From: Gigantopelta aegis
Lineage: Eukaryota; Mollusca; Gastropoda; Neomphalida; Peltospiridae
Length of the DNA: 64,000 bases
Direction of reading: 5' to 3'
NCBI RefSeq assembly: GCF_016097555.1
Contig: NC_054711.1
Location: 33,325,072-33,389,071 of the forward strand
Shown: positions 40,800-52,079 of the stretch, piece after piece
Layout of the letters: each line of letters starts with the position of its first letter
Numbering within the stretch: the stretch's first letter is position 1
Notes under the pieces: generated by a model
What the model was told of the DNA's origin: nothing
The model's database searches: none
What the model saw: the letters and a program-made list of their open reading frames with translations, nothing else
Position numbers and translations under genes: made by a program

Positions 40800-41863
40800 T
40801 CACACAAATATTATGATGACGGAGACACAAATAACCAACAGAGCTACAGACGAACGGCTCTGGCAGCCACGCCCACATTCAACGTACGGAAACACGTCAC
40901 TACATTCCCCCACCTTCTCACAGTCGCTTTTATTAATCACATATCCTTGCGGCCAGTGGTCCCCATTGGCGATGGCGTCATCCCAGACTTTTTTGTTGAC
41001 GTGGTAACAACACACGTATCGAGGTTTGGTCGAAGAGTTTGTTGTATCCTTATAAGCAAGAAAATGCCTTCGCCACTGTCCTTTGCATTCAGCACCATGG
41101 TCGTTTCCATAGGGAACGGGACCTGGTGAAAAATTCAAATAATAAAAGATTACAATTAATAGAAATGTGATGTTATACAGGTATATAAAGGGGCAGCCAA
41201 CGCCACAGTCTCAACCAAAATCGTAGCAATGTTCAAGAGAAATGCAAAAGATACAGTGCAGCCTAATATTTTTAACCTGCTGGGCCCATATTTTTCTATT
41301 CTGAACCCCTTACAGACAGACGCATGTTCCCTGTGTTACATATTTTGTGATAAATAACCACAAATCGATTGATCCCACACACAATATCTATATAATAAAA
41401 ATACCTGGGGGATATTGAAAATGTGCTTGCAGGCCATGTAAACAATCGTATTCTGTACGACTAGATTCCTGGCTTATTATGAAACCGGCGAATCTTATGA
41501 GACTGAAAATCCACAAAATCTTGCAAGTTGAATTGAGACGTCTGTCTGAGAAAGATGAGTTAAACAAATACAGCAAACTTGTCAGAACCTTATGGAGTGT
41601 ACACTCAAATGAACGAGCACAATTCCTACGGTCGACTTTGAGACGGCACCTCTGCTAGTTAAAATGTATTGAAATCATAGATGAGTTAAAACTTCGAACT
41701 AGTACTTACGAAGCCAGAATATGAGAAAGAGAATTAAAGCCGCCAGTAATAGTCCCAGTAGAGCCAACCAAAATGCCAGACAACAGCATTTCCGGCGTCT
41801 CTTCCGGTTCCGGTCCTCCTCGGCTTCTCTTTCCTTCTTCCTGTCTTCTCTGTTTTCTTTCCA
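40800..41863 (-). CDS. Type II membrane protein with Cys-rich ectodomain, last three exons (partial)
   Basis: Three exons join in frame on the minus strand: 41863-41710 (acceptor TTATATTTAG, donor GTAAGT), 41545-41405 (acceptor CATCTTTCTCAG, donor GTATTT) and 41122-40800 (acceptor TTTTTCACCAG, stop TGA). Both introns are phase 1. The 205 visible residues begin with a charged cytoplasmic tail (KENREDRKKEREAEEDRNRK), then RRRKCCC, a palmitoylation-like site, and a membrane helix (LAFWLALLGLLLAALILFLI). The ectodomain contains EYDCLHG, GPVPYGNDHGAECKGQWRRH, PRYVCCYHVNKKVWDDAI and GECSDVFPYVECGRGC. It ends in a hydrophobic tail VALLVICVSVIIIFV that could be a second helix or GPI signal. The start codon and first exon(s) were not found; they would lie beyond the ~8-kb minisatellite abutting the 5'-most exon. 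No family is recognised. Confidence 0.65.
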
Positions 41864-44800
41864 CTAAATATAAACAAACTCTATACAACCGTATATTATA
41901 CAAGTCTTCCACTAAATATAAACAAACTCTACCCAACCGTATATTATACAAGTCTTCCACTAAATATAAACAAACTCTATACAGCCGTTAGTGTATATTA
42001 TACAAGTCTTCCACTAAATATAAACAAACTCTACACAACCGTATATTATACAAGTCTTCCACTAAATATAAACAAACTCTACACCACCGTATATTATACA
42101 AGTCTTCCACTAAACAACCGTATATTATACAAGTCTTCCACTAAATATAAACAAACTCTACACAACCGTATATTATACAAGTCTTCCACTAAATATAAAC
42201 AAACTCTACACCACCGTATATTATACAAGTCTTCCACTAAATATAAACAAACTCTATACAGCCGTTAGTGTATATTATACAAGCCTTCCACTAAATATAA
42301 ACAAACTCTACACCACCGTATATTATACAAGTCTTCCACTAAACAACCGTATATTATACAAGTCTTCCACTAAATATAAACAAACTCTACACAACCGTAT
42401 ATTATACAAGTCTTCCACTAAATATAAACAAACTCTACACCACCGTATATTATACAAGTCTTCCACTAAATATAAACAAACTCTATACAGCCGTTAGTGT
42501 CTTCCACTAAATATACCACCATTAGTGTATATTATACAAGTCTTCCACTAAACAACCGTATATTATACAAGTCTTCCACTAAATATAAACAAACTCTACA
42601 CAACCGTATATTATACAAGTCTTCCACTAAATATAAACAAACTAAATATACCACCATTAGTGTATATTATACAAGTCTTCCACTAAACAACCGTATATTA
42701 TACAAGTCTTCCACTAAATATAAACAAACTCTACACAACCGTATATTATACAAGTCTTCCACTAAATATAAACAAACTCTACACTACCGTATATTATACA
42801 AGTCTTCCACTAAACAACCGTATATTATACAAGTCTTCCACTAAATATAAACAAACTCTACACAACCGTATATTATACAAGTCTTCCACTAAATATAAAC
42901 AAACTCTATACAGCCGTTAGTGTATATTATACAAGTCTTCCACTAAATATACCACCATTAGTGTATATTATACAAGTCTTCCACTTATACAGCCGTTAGT
43001 GTATATTATACAAGTCTTCCACTAGATATAAACAAACTCTACACAACCATTAGTGTATATTATACAAGTCTTCCACTAGATATAAACAAACTCTACACAA
43101 CCATTAGTGTATATAATACAAGTCTTAAACTAGATATAAACAAACTCTACACAACCATTAGTGTATATTATACAAGTATTCCACTAAATATAAACAAGTA
43201 AAGCTCTACACAACCATTAGTGTATATTATACAAGTATTCCACTAAATATAAACAAGTAAAGCTCTACACAACCATTAGTGTATATTATACAAGTCTTCC
43301 ACTATATATAAACAAGTAAAGCTCTACACAACCGTTACCGTATATTATACAAGTCTTCCACTAGATATAAACAAGTAAAGCTCTACACAACCATTAGTGT
43401 ATATTATACAAGTCTTCCACTAGATATAAACAAACTCTATACAACCGTTAGTGTATATTATGCAAGTCTTCCACTAGATATAAACAAGTAAAGCTCTACA
43501 CAACCGTTACCGTATATTATACAAGTCTTCCACTAGATATAAACAAGTAAAGCTCTACACAACCATTAGTGTATATTATACAAGTCTTCCACTAGATATA
43601 AACACACTCTACACAACCATTAGTGTATATTATACAAGTCTTCCACTAGATATAAAGAAGTCTTCCACTAGATATAAAGAAGTAAAGCTCTACACAACCA
43701 TTAGTGTATATTATACATGTCTTCCACTAGATATAAAGAAGTAAAGCTCTATACAATCGTTACCGTATATTATACAAGTCTTCCACTAGATATAAAGATG
43801 TAAAGCTCTACACAACCATTAGGGTATATTATACAAGTCTTCCACTAGATATAAACAAGTAAAGCTCTACACAACCGTCACCGTATATTATACAAGTATT
43901 CCACTAGATATAAACAAGTAAAGCTCTACACAACCGTTACCGTATATTATACAAGCCTTCCACTAGATATAAACAAGTAAAGCTCTAGACAACCATTAGT
44001 GTATATTATACAAGTCTTCCACTAGATATAAACAAACTCTATACAACCGTTACCGTATATTATACAAGTCTTCCACTAGATATAAACAAGCAAAGCTCTA
44101 CACAACCGTTACCGTATATTATACAAGTCTTCCACTAGATATAAACAAGTAAAGCTCTACACAACCATTAGTGTATATTATACAAGTCTTCCACTAGATA
44201 TAAACAAACTCTATACAACCGTTAGTGTATATTATGCAAGTCTTCCACTAGATATAAACAAGTAAAGCTCTACACAACCGTTACCGTATATTATACAAGT
44301 CTTCCACTAGATATAAACAAGTAAAGCTCTACACAACCATTAGTGTATATTATACAAGTCTTCCACTAGATATAAACACACTCTACACAACCATTAGTGT
44401 ATATTATACAAGTCTTCCACTAGATATAAAGAAGTCTTCCACTAGATATAAAGAAGTAAAGCTCTACACAACCATTAGTGTATATTATACATGTCTTCCA
44501 CTAGATATAAAGAAGTAAAGCTCTATACAATCGTTACCGTATATTATACAAGTCTTCCACTAGATATAAAGATGTAAAGCTCTACACAACCATTAGGGTA
44601 TATTATACAAGTCTTCCACTAGATATAAACAAGTAAAGCTCTACACAACCGTCACCGTATATTATACAAGTATTCCACTAGATATAAACAAGTAAAGCTC
44701 TACACAACCGTTACCGTATATTATACAAGCCTTCCACTAGATATAAACAAGTAAAGCTCTAGACAACCATTAGTGTATATTATACAAGTCTTCCACTAGA

Positions 44801-45314
44801 TATAAACAAACTCTATACAACCGTTACCGTATATTATACAAGTCTTCCACTAGATATAAACAAGCAAAGCTCTACACAACCGTTACCGTATATTATACAA
44901 GTCTTCCACTAGATATAAACAAGTAAAGCTCTACACAACCGTTAGTGTATATTATACAAGTCTTCCACTAGATATAAACAAGTAAAGCTCTACACAACCG
45001 TTAGTGTATATTATACAAGTCTTCCACTAGATATAAACAAACTCTACACAAACATTAGTATATATTATACAAGTCTTCCACTAGATATAAACAAGTAAAG
45101 CTCTACACAACCGTTAGTGTATATTATAGAAGTCTTCCACTAGATAGAAACAAACTCTACACAGCCATTAGTGTATATTATACAAGTCTTCCACTAGATA
45201 TAAACAAGTAAAGCTCTACACAACCATTAGTGTATATTATACAAGTCTTCCACTAGATATAACAAACTCTATACAACCGTTAGTGTATATTATACAAGTC
45301 TTCCACTAGATATT
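41864..45314. repeat. Giant minisatellite, block 1 (48-59-bp units)
   Basis: Units share TATATTATACAAGTCTTCCA and CTAGATATAAACAA. The proximal part (41864-43000) uses a ~48-bp form (CTAAATATAAACAAACTCTA, CACAACCG); the distal part uses a ~59-bp form with GTAAAGCTCTACACAACC and ATTAGTG or GTTACCG. The first unit is flush with an exon edge: the word TTCCACTAAATATAAAC in each unit is the reverse complement of the intron-exon junction at 41863. A 774-bp higher-order period is seen (TGCAAG variants at 43461 and 44235; AGGGT variants at 43821 and 44595). Confidence 0.95.
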
Positions 45315-46625
45315 GTCACAGTGCTAAACTTCAACTTTATAACAATACGGATTATATCTTTATTTTTACATGTGCATTAATTAGAATGAGTTAATTGGTA
45401 ATCTGACGTCTTCCATGGTATCCACTTAGAGACATGCCAATCAAACCAATTAGTGTCAAGCACTAATTAAATATGTAACGAGCAATATAAGACAATGCAA
45501 TTTAATTGTATTGCAGACGTCTGAACGGGTACACCTTGACAACTGTATATTACATAGATACGTGTTTAGTATGCGTCGTATAAAGAATTTTTTTAAATTA
45601 TTTACACTGAGATTAAAAGACATATATATACAGAGCTGGCGACCACGACTAGTACAATCTACAAGAGCTGTATTATATCGTAATTTCTCAGATACATTTA
45701 GTTATAAGCAATATTTAGACTGTGTGTATGTTGAAAAATTTAGATTTGCATTGACTAGACTTCATGTATCAGCACATAGGCTATCTGTCGAAACCGGAAG
45801 GCGGGAAAAGCCAAATGCTGTATTACTCGAAGACCGAGTATGTTATAACTGTAACCTTATTGAAGACGAATACCATTTTATACTTATGTGTCCTGTTTAT
45901 AATACCATTCGTAGAAGATATATTCCTGAATTTTATACAAAAAATCCTAGTATGTTTAAATTTATTCAATTATGTAACAGTGAAAGTGTTCCGTTATTGA
46001 GGAAACTAGCTTTGTTTTGCTATAGAGCATTTCAACACCGAAATAATATATTATATAATTAATTTAAAGCTTCTCCAGCATAACTCATGTATAATATTAA
46101 TATTATTTGTGTGTGTCTATATCCTAAATTATTTAATTGTGTTGTATTAATTAGCTTATCCTCTTATTATTATTACATTGTTAGCATTTATATAATGGAA
46201 TGCATGTATATATACACCTCCTGTTTTATAATGTATTTACTTAATGTTATTTTGTATGCTCAAGGGCCAGTTGGCCTAATGCAATAAAGAATAATAAATA
46301 AATATAAATAAGGATAATTTACCCATGAAAGACAGACTCGGGGAGAACAGATACTATTCACACGCCTTGAAGTTCTCTCACAAAGCACAAACTCTACTGG
46401 AAGATCCGAGAGACAGTTTTGTAACATAAGCAATGTCAACTCTATCGGGAGACCTGTGTGTCATTCACCCAAAAGCTCTGACTTGTATATTATCTGTATC
46501 ACCATGTTGTTAACGTATTAATTACGTTTCATGTTTGGAAAGTACAATACAAGAAACCACATCACCAGCTTGAGATTTCTGTTGTTCATTCAGTTAACAT
46601 TAATTCGTACATTACGCTGTGTTAA
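45315..46625. other. Unique island inside the minisatellite
   Basis: A 1.3-kb segment interrupts the array and holds the LINE fragment (45500-46312) flanked by ~190 and ~310 bases of unique-looking sequence. The right flank contains AATATAAACAAACTCTACAC at the point where the array resumes. Confidence 0.7.
45500..46312 (+). mobile_element. LINE 3' fragment: ORF2 C-terminus and 3' UTR
   Basis: An uninterrupted 183-codon frame (45511-46062) encodes a LINE ORF2 C-terminus: FTLRLKDIYIQSWRPRLV, FRFALTRLHVSAHRLSVETG and a zinc-binding CYNC-x7-H-x4-C motif (EDEYHFILMCPVYNTIRRRY), then FYTKNPSMFKFIQLC. The 3' UTR ends with GGGCCAGTTGGCCTAATGCA, AATAAAG and a short (AATA)n tail at 46284-46312, typical of a LINE 3' end. 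The intact frame implies a fairly recent insertion. It is the same family as 27735-28690, 5'-truncated. Confidence 0.88.
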
Positions 46626-49600
46626 TATAAACAAACTCTACACAACCATTAGTGTATACAATACAAGTCTTCCACTAGATATAAACAAACTCTGCACAAC
46701 CATTAGTGTATATTATACAAGTATTCCACTAAATATAAACAAGTACAGCTCTACACAACCGTTACCGTATATTATACAAGTCTTCCACCAGATATAAACA
46801 AGTAAAGCTCTACACAGCCATTAGTGTATATTATACAAGTCTTCCACTAGATATAAACAAACTCTATACAACCGTTAGTGTATATTATACAAGTCTTCCA
46901 CTAGATATAAACAAACTCTACACAACCATTAGTGTATATTATACAAGTCTTCCACTAGATATAAACAAGTAAAGCTCTACACAACCATTAGTGTATATTA
47001 TACAAGTCTTCCACTAGATATAAACAAACTCTATACAATCGTTAGTGTATATTATACAATTCTTCCACTAGATATAAACGAACTCTACACAATCATTAGT
47101 GTATATAATACAAGTCTTCCACTAGATATAAACAAACTCTACACAACCATTAGTGTATATTATACAAGTCTTCCACTAGATATAAACAAGTAAAGCTCTA
47201 CACAACCGTTAGCGTATATTATACAAGTCTTCCACTAGATATAAACAAACTCTATACAACCGTTAGTGTATATTATACAAGTCTTCCACTAGATATAAAC
47301 AAACTCTGCACAACCATTAGTGTATATTATACAAGTCTTCCACTAGATATAAACAAACTCTACACAACCATTAGTGTATATTATACAAGTCTTCCACTAG
47401 ATATAAAGAAGTCTTCCACTAGATATAAAGAAGTAAAGCTCTACACAACCATTAGTGTATATTATACAAATCTTCCACTAGATATAAATAAGTAAAACTC
47501 TATACAACCGTTACCGTATATTATACAAGTCTTCCACTAGATATAAACAAGTAAAGCTCTACACAACCATTAGTGTATATTATACAAATCTTCCACTAGA
47601 TATAAACAAACTCTATACAACCGTTAGTGTATATTATACAAGTCTTCCACTAGATATAAACAAACTCTATACAACCGTTAGTGTATATTATACAAGTCTT
47701 CCACTAGATATAAACAAACTCTACACAACCATTAGTGTATATTATACAAGTCTTCCACTAGATATAAAGAAGTCTTCCACTAGATATAAAGAAGTAAAGC
47801 TCTACACAACCATTAGTGTATATTATACATGTCTTCCACTAGATATAAAGAAGTAAAGCTCTATACAACCGTTACCGTATATTATACAAGTCTTCCACTA
47901 GATATAAAGATGTAAAGCTCTACACAACCATTAGGGTATATTATACAAGTATTCCACTAGATATAAACAAGTAAAGCTCTACACAACCGTTACCGTATAT
48001 TATACAAGTCTTCCACTAGATATAAACAAGTAAAGCTCTAGATAACCATTAGTGTATATTATACAAGTCTTCCACTAGATATAAACAAACTCTATACAAC
48101 CGTTACCGTATATTATACAAGTCTTCCACTAGATATAAAGAAGCAAAGCTCTACACAACCGTTACCGTATATTATACAAGTCTTCCACTAGATATAAACA
48201 AGTAAAGCTCTATACAACCGTTAGTGTATATTATACAAGTCTTCCACTAGATATAAACAAGTAAAGCTCTACACAACCGTTAGTGTATATTATACAAGTC
48301 TTCCACTAGATATAAACAAACTCTACACAACCATTAGTGTATATTATACAAGTCTTCCACTAGATATAAAGAAGTCTTCCACTAGATATAAAGAAGTAAA
48401 GCTCTACACAACCATTAGTGTATATTATACATGTCTTCCACTAGATATAAAGAAGTAAAGCTCTATACAATCGTTACCGTATATTATACAAGTCTTCCAC
48501 TAGATATAAAGATGTAAAGCTCTACACAACCATTAGGGTATATTATACAAGTCTTCCACTAGATATAAACAAGTAAAGCTCTACACAACCGTCACCGTAT
48601 ATTATACAAGTATTCCACTAGATATAAACAAGTAAAGCTCTACACAACCGTTACCGTATATTATACAAGTCTTCCACTAGATATAAACAAGTAAAGCTCT
48701 AGACAACCATTAGTGTATATTATACAAGTCTTCCACTAGATATAAACAAACTCTATACAACCGTTAGTGTATATTATACAAGTCTTCCACTAGATATAAA
48801 CAAGTAAAGCTCTACACAACCGTTACCGTATATTATACAAGTCTTCCACTAGATATAAACAAGTAAAGCTCTAGACAACCATTAGTGTATATTATACAAG
48901 TCTTCCACTAGATATAAACAAACTCTATACAACCGTTAGTGTATATTATACAAGTCTTCCACTAGATATAAACAAACTCTACACAACCATTAGTGTATAT
49001 TATACAAGTCTTCCACTAGATATAAAGAAGTCTTCCACTAGATATAAAGAAGTAAAGCTCTACACAACCATTAGTGTATATTATACATGTCTTCCACTAG
49101 ATATAAAGAAGTAAAGCTCTATACAATCGTTACCGTATATTATACAAGTCTTCCACTAGATATAAAGATGTAAAGCTCTACACAACCATTAGGGTATATT
49201 ATACAAGTCTTCCACTAGATATAAACAAGTAAAGCTCTACACAACCGTCACCGTATATTATACAAGTATTCCACTAGATATAAACAAGTAAAGCTCTACA
49301 CAACCGTTACCGTATATTATACAAGTCTTCCACTAGATATAAACAAGTAAAGCTCTAGACAACCATTAGTGTATATTATACAAGTCTTCCACTAGATATA
49401 AACAAACTCTATACAACCGTTACCGTATATTATACAAGTCTTCCACTAGATATAAACAAGCAAAGCTCTACACAACCGTTACCGTATATTATACAAGTCT
49501 TCCACTAGATATAAACAAGTAAAGCTCTACACAACCGTTAGTGTATATTATACAAGTCTTCCACTAGATATAAACAAGTAAAGCTCTACACAACCGTTAG

Positions 49601-49968
49601 TGTATATTATACAAGTCTTCCACTAGATATAAACAAACTCTATACAACCGTTACCGTATATTATACAAGTCTTCCACTAGATATAAACAAGTAAAGCTCT
49701 ACACAACCGTTACCGTATATTATACAAGTCTTCCACTAGATATAAACAAGTAAAGCTCTACACAACCGTTACCGTATATTATACAAGTCTTCCACTAGAT
49801 ATAAACAAGTAAAGCTCTACACAACCATTAGTGTATATTATACAAGTCTTCCACTAGATATAAACAAGTAAAGCTCTACACAACCATTACCGTATATTAT
49901 ACAAGTCTTCCACTAGATATAAACAAGTAAAGCTCTACACAACCGTTACCGTATATTATACAAGTCAT
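46625..49968. repeat. Giant minisatellite, block 2
   Basis: It uses the same 48- and 59-bp units as block 1 (TATATTATACAAGTCTTCCA, CTAGATATAAACAAGTAAAG). Marker variants recur together: a doubled GAAGTCTTCCACTAGATATA, an ACATGTC variant, and CATTAGGGTATA at 47933, 48535 and 49191, giving higher-order periods of about 602 and 656 bp. The array ends at TTATACAAGTCATACACAAA. Confidence 0.95.
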
Positions 49969-50059
49969 ACACAAAACACAGTCCAAGAGCATTTCTAGAA
50001 GCCTTTGAATATTGAGTAACTTAGATTCCGTTTTTCATTTGTGTAAGTATAGTCAGTTT

Positions 50060-50130
50060 TGCCATCTTTTCATTTATTTACTTATTATTTATTTAGGTTA
50101 TTTATTTGGGTTATTTATTTATTTACTTAT
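50060..50130. repeat. (TTTA)n microsatellite
   Basis: TTATTTATTTAGG-type repeats; similar TTTA runs follow at 50297-50315. Confidence 0.8.
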
Positions 50131-50134
50131 TTAT

Positions 50135-50297
50135 CAGGCGCGTGTGCATGGGGAGTGGGGTCCTGTCATTTGAAACGCCCCTGCTCAAGCAAAACAAAAT
50201 TTCAATATATTTCCTTACGGAGCATCACAGGATCCCCGTATAAACGTCTCTCGCTAGTCTAGACATTTCCCTTTTAAAATTCCTGATCATGCGCCTA
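50135..50297. mobile_element. Probable MITE
   Basis: AGGCGCGTGTGCATGG at the left and CCTGATCATGCGCCT at the right form imperfect inverted ends. TTTA repeats lie on both sides, so any target duplication is hidden. Confidence 0.4.
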
Positions 50298-50407
50298 TTT
50301 ATTTATTTATTTTAATGCCATTAGGTTATGAATATTATTTACCATCCCCGTTCATCCACCGTTCTGTCTCTCCGATGTCTGTCTAACAGTTATCGTACTA
50401 GTGGTTT

Positions 50408-50700
50408 GTCTTGTTAACAACACAACTACTCCACTAGAGCACATTGATTAACAAATCATCGGCTACTGGATGTCAAACATTTGATGATACTTTTACAGTC
50501 TTCAGACAAAACCTGCTACCTTCTTCCATCAGCAACAAGGCATCTTATATATGCATTTCCCCACAAACAGGAAAGCACATACCACCTTCTTTGATATACT
50601 GGTTGGAACGAGAAAACCCCCGAAGGTTCCATCGTGGGATTTAATTTTACAACAAAAACACCTCAGGTGCGTTTTCCACCAGCCGAGCTAGATCCTGCCC
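50408..50700 (-). mobile_element. SINE-A, diverged
   Basis: The plus strand reads CCACTAGAGCACATTGATTA, ATCGGCTACTGGATGTCAAA, CATCTTATATATGCATTTCC, CAAACAGGAAAGCACATACC and GGTTGGAACGAGAAAACCC. A head-like CCGAGCTAGATCCTGCCC follows at the end. It sits between the giant array and the isolated paralogous exon. Confidence 0.75.
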
Positions 50701-50878
50701 CTCCATCTTACCAGGAAACTAACCTTGGTTTTATTCTTCCTCCAACTGGTTCTCGTCTTTACGTCATTATGTACTAAGCTACCACTGTGGTCACTTAAAG
50801 GTCCTTGGCTCAACTCCTGTCCAGGGAGAGATGGGGTGTGTCCGTTCAGGCCGGCTGACCTCGAGTCTGAGTCTGTAC

Positions 50879-51007
50879 CATGGCCTAGTCTCATCCACGC
50901 CCAACGGTCAAATTCAGCTTGACCACCGCATGCATTTCTGGTTCCATCAGGCTCGCAGTAATAGCTGACGGGCCAGTCAAGAGCGCCGCTTGCGATCGGC
51001 ATCGTAC
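50879..51007 (-). pseudogene. Isolated exon paralogous to the membrane-protein ectodomain
   Basis: An acceptor (AACATAAAATAG) and donor (GTACAG after CATG) frame a 129-base phase 1-1 exon encoding GTMPIASGALDWPVSYYCEP then DGTRNACGGQAEFDRWAWMR. It aligns with the start of the last exon of the upstream gene: PVSYYCEPDGTRNACGGQ against PVPYGNDHGAECKGQ, both entered in phase 1. Because it is phase 1 at its 3' end and the membrane-helix exon begins in phase 0, it does not splice to that exon as drawn. It may be an exon of a second tandem gene or a leftover fragment. The splice sites are only moderate. Confidence 0.4.
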
Positions 51008-51169
51008 CTATTTTATGTTAACCTGTCAACAAGGAGATGGAAATGTCAACACAATACACTTCACAAAGCACAAACTTAGACTATTTCTGTTGGTATACAA
51101 TCATTTTAATTAACAATTAATATTTAAGGTTTCATTATATTTTAATGTACGCACACACGTGCTCATGCA

Positions 51170-51240
51170 AACACTTACGCACATACATACATATATACCT
51201 ACGCACCTACGTACCTACATGCATCCATCCATGCCTCATT
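51170..51240. repeat. Degenerate CATA/CCTA microsatellite
   Basis: ACATACATACATATATACCT with ACGCACC variants. Confidence 0.7.
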
Positions 51241-51423
51241 GTACAGTATTATTGTGATTTAGTTTTATTTTCACTGTATTACTGTTTTGGTTTTTGAAAT
51301 AATATTTAATAATGTAAAAAACCCAAATTGAGCCAATATTAATTTAAAGCTGCCACCTCGAGTATATAAATGTGTAATACAACAGTCTGTGTAACATTCA
51401 ATCATCACTTCAACAGTAATCTC

Positions 51424-51624
51424 GTAATGCTAGGCTCAGACTACCAACTGACTTCTGCTGTCCAGTTGCTAGTCTGAGCGCTCTTACATCTCGATTCTTT
51501 TCGTATAGCACATTAGTTGTTAGTCCGAGCGAACCCGTCATAAGTCGGGTTTTGCGAAAATTATAACGGTACCGCCAGTTTGGCCAACTTCTGCTGACAG
51601 TTGGCACACTGAGACTAGCATTAC
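51424..51624. mobile_element. MITE with 27-bp TIRs
   Basis: GTAATGCTAGGCTCAGACTA at the left pairs with the reverse complement of CTGAGACTAGCATTAC at the right. The arms continue as CCAACTG / CAGTTGG and inner CAGTTG/GCCAACT repeats. It is 201 bp long. No clear target duplication was seen; superfamily not assigned. Confidence 0.75.
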
Positions 51625-51671
51625 TTACATGTTGTTCTAATACTAGTGCACTTCTCATATAATGCACTTAA

Positions 51672-51768
51672 AATGATAGCAAAGTTAAAACTAGGATGAA
51701 GTTATACAGTGCACTTAAAATGATAGCAAAGTTAAAACTAGGATGAAGTTATACAGTGCACTTAAATG
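51672..51768. repeat. 47-bp tandem duplication
   Basis: TGCACTTAAAATGATAGCAA, AGTTAAAACTAGGATGAAGT and TATACAG occur twice, then a third partial unit. Confidence 0.9.
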
Positions 51769-51805
51769 ATGGTGAGGTGTATGTTTATTATTATCGAAAA
51801 ATAAT

Positions 51806-51875
51806 TTATTTTGTTTGACGACACCACTAGAGCACATTGATTTATTAATAATCGGCTATTGGATGTCAAACATTT
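51806..51875 (-). mobile_element. SINE-A 3' end
   Basis: TTTTGTTTGACGACACCACT, AGAGCACATTGATTTATTAA and ATCGGCTATTGGATGTCAAA. Confidence 0.85.
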
Positions 51876-51884
51876 ATTTTTGAC

Positions 51885-52075
51885 ATGTCAGATAGCAATC
51901 TGATTAAAATTAGCTCTACTGGTCTACCAGTAGATTTAACAGCATTGCGTGGACTCCCATGTCCAGGTGACATTTCATCTGTAAATAATAATTTAAATAT
52001 CGACCAATTACACTTCGCCTTTTATAGCGTTATTCGAGTTGAAAATGGGCAGAATTTTGAAAATAGCAATTAGTA
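51885..52075 (+). repeat. Dispersed repeat related to 24860-24930
   Basis: GATAGCAATCTGATTAAAAT, TAGCTCTACTGGTCTACCAG and CGACCAATTACACTTCGCCT. The first two words recur in the rearranged SINE at 24804-24995. The 62-codon open frame here is short and not convincing as a gene. Confidence 0.5.
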
Positions 52076-52079
52076 AAAA

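Noticed and set aside
41706-41960. 84-codon minus-strand frame over the same exon (ERKQRRQEEGKRSR...)
   Set aside because: The alternate frame gives a clear membrane helix and matches phases with the next exons, whereas this frame stops at the splice donor.
45511-46062. 183-codon frame considered as a host gene
   Set aside because: The CX2CX7HX4C motif with EDEYHF and the AATAAA plus AATA-rich tail are typical of LINE ORF2 ends, and a related copy lies at 28044-28511.
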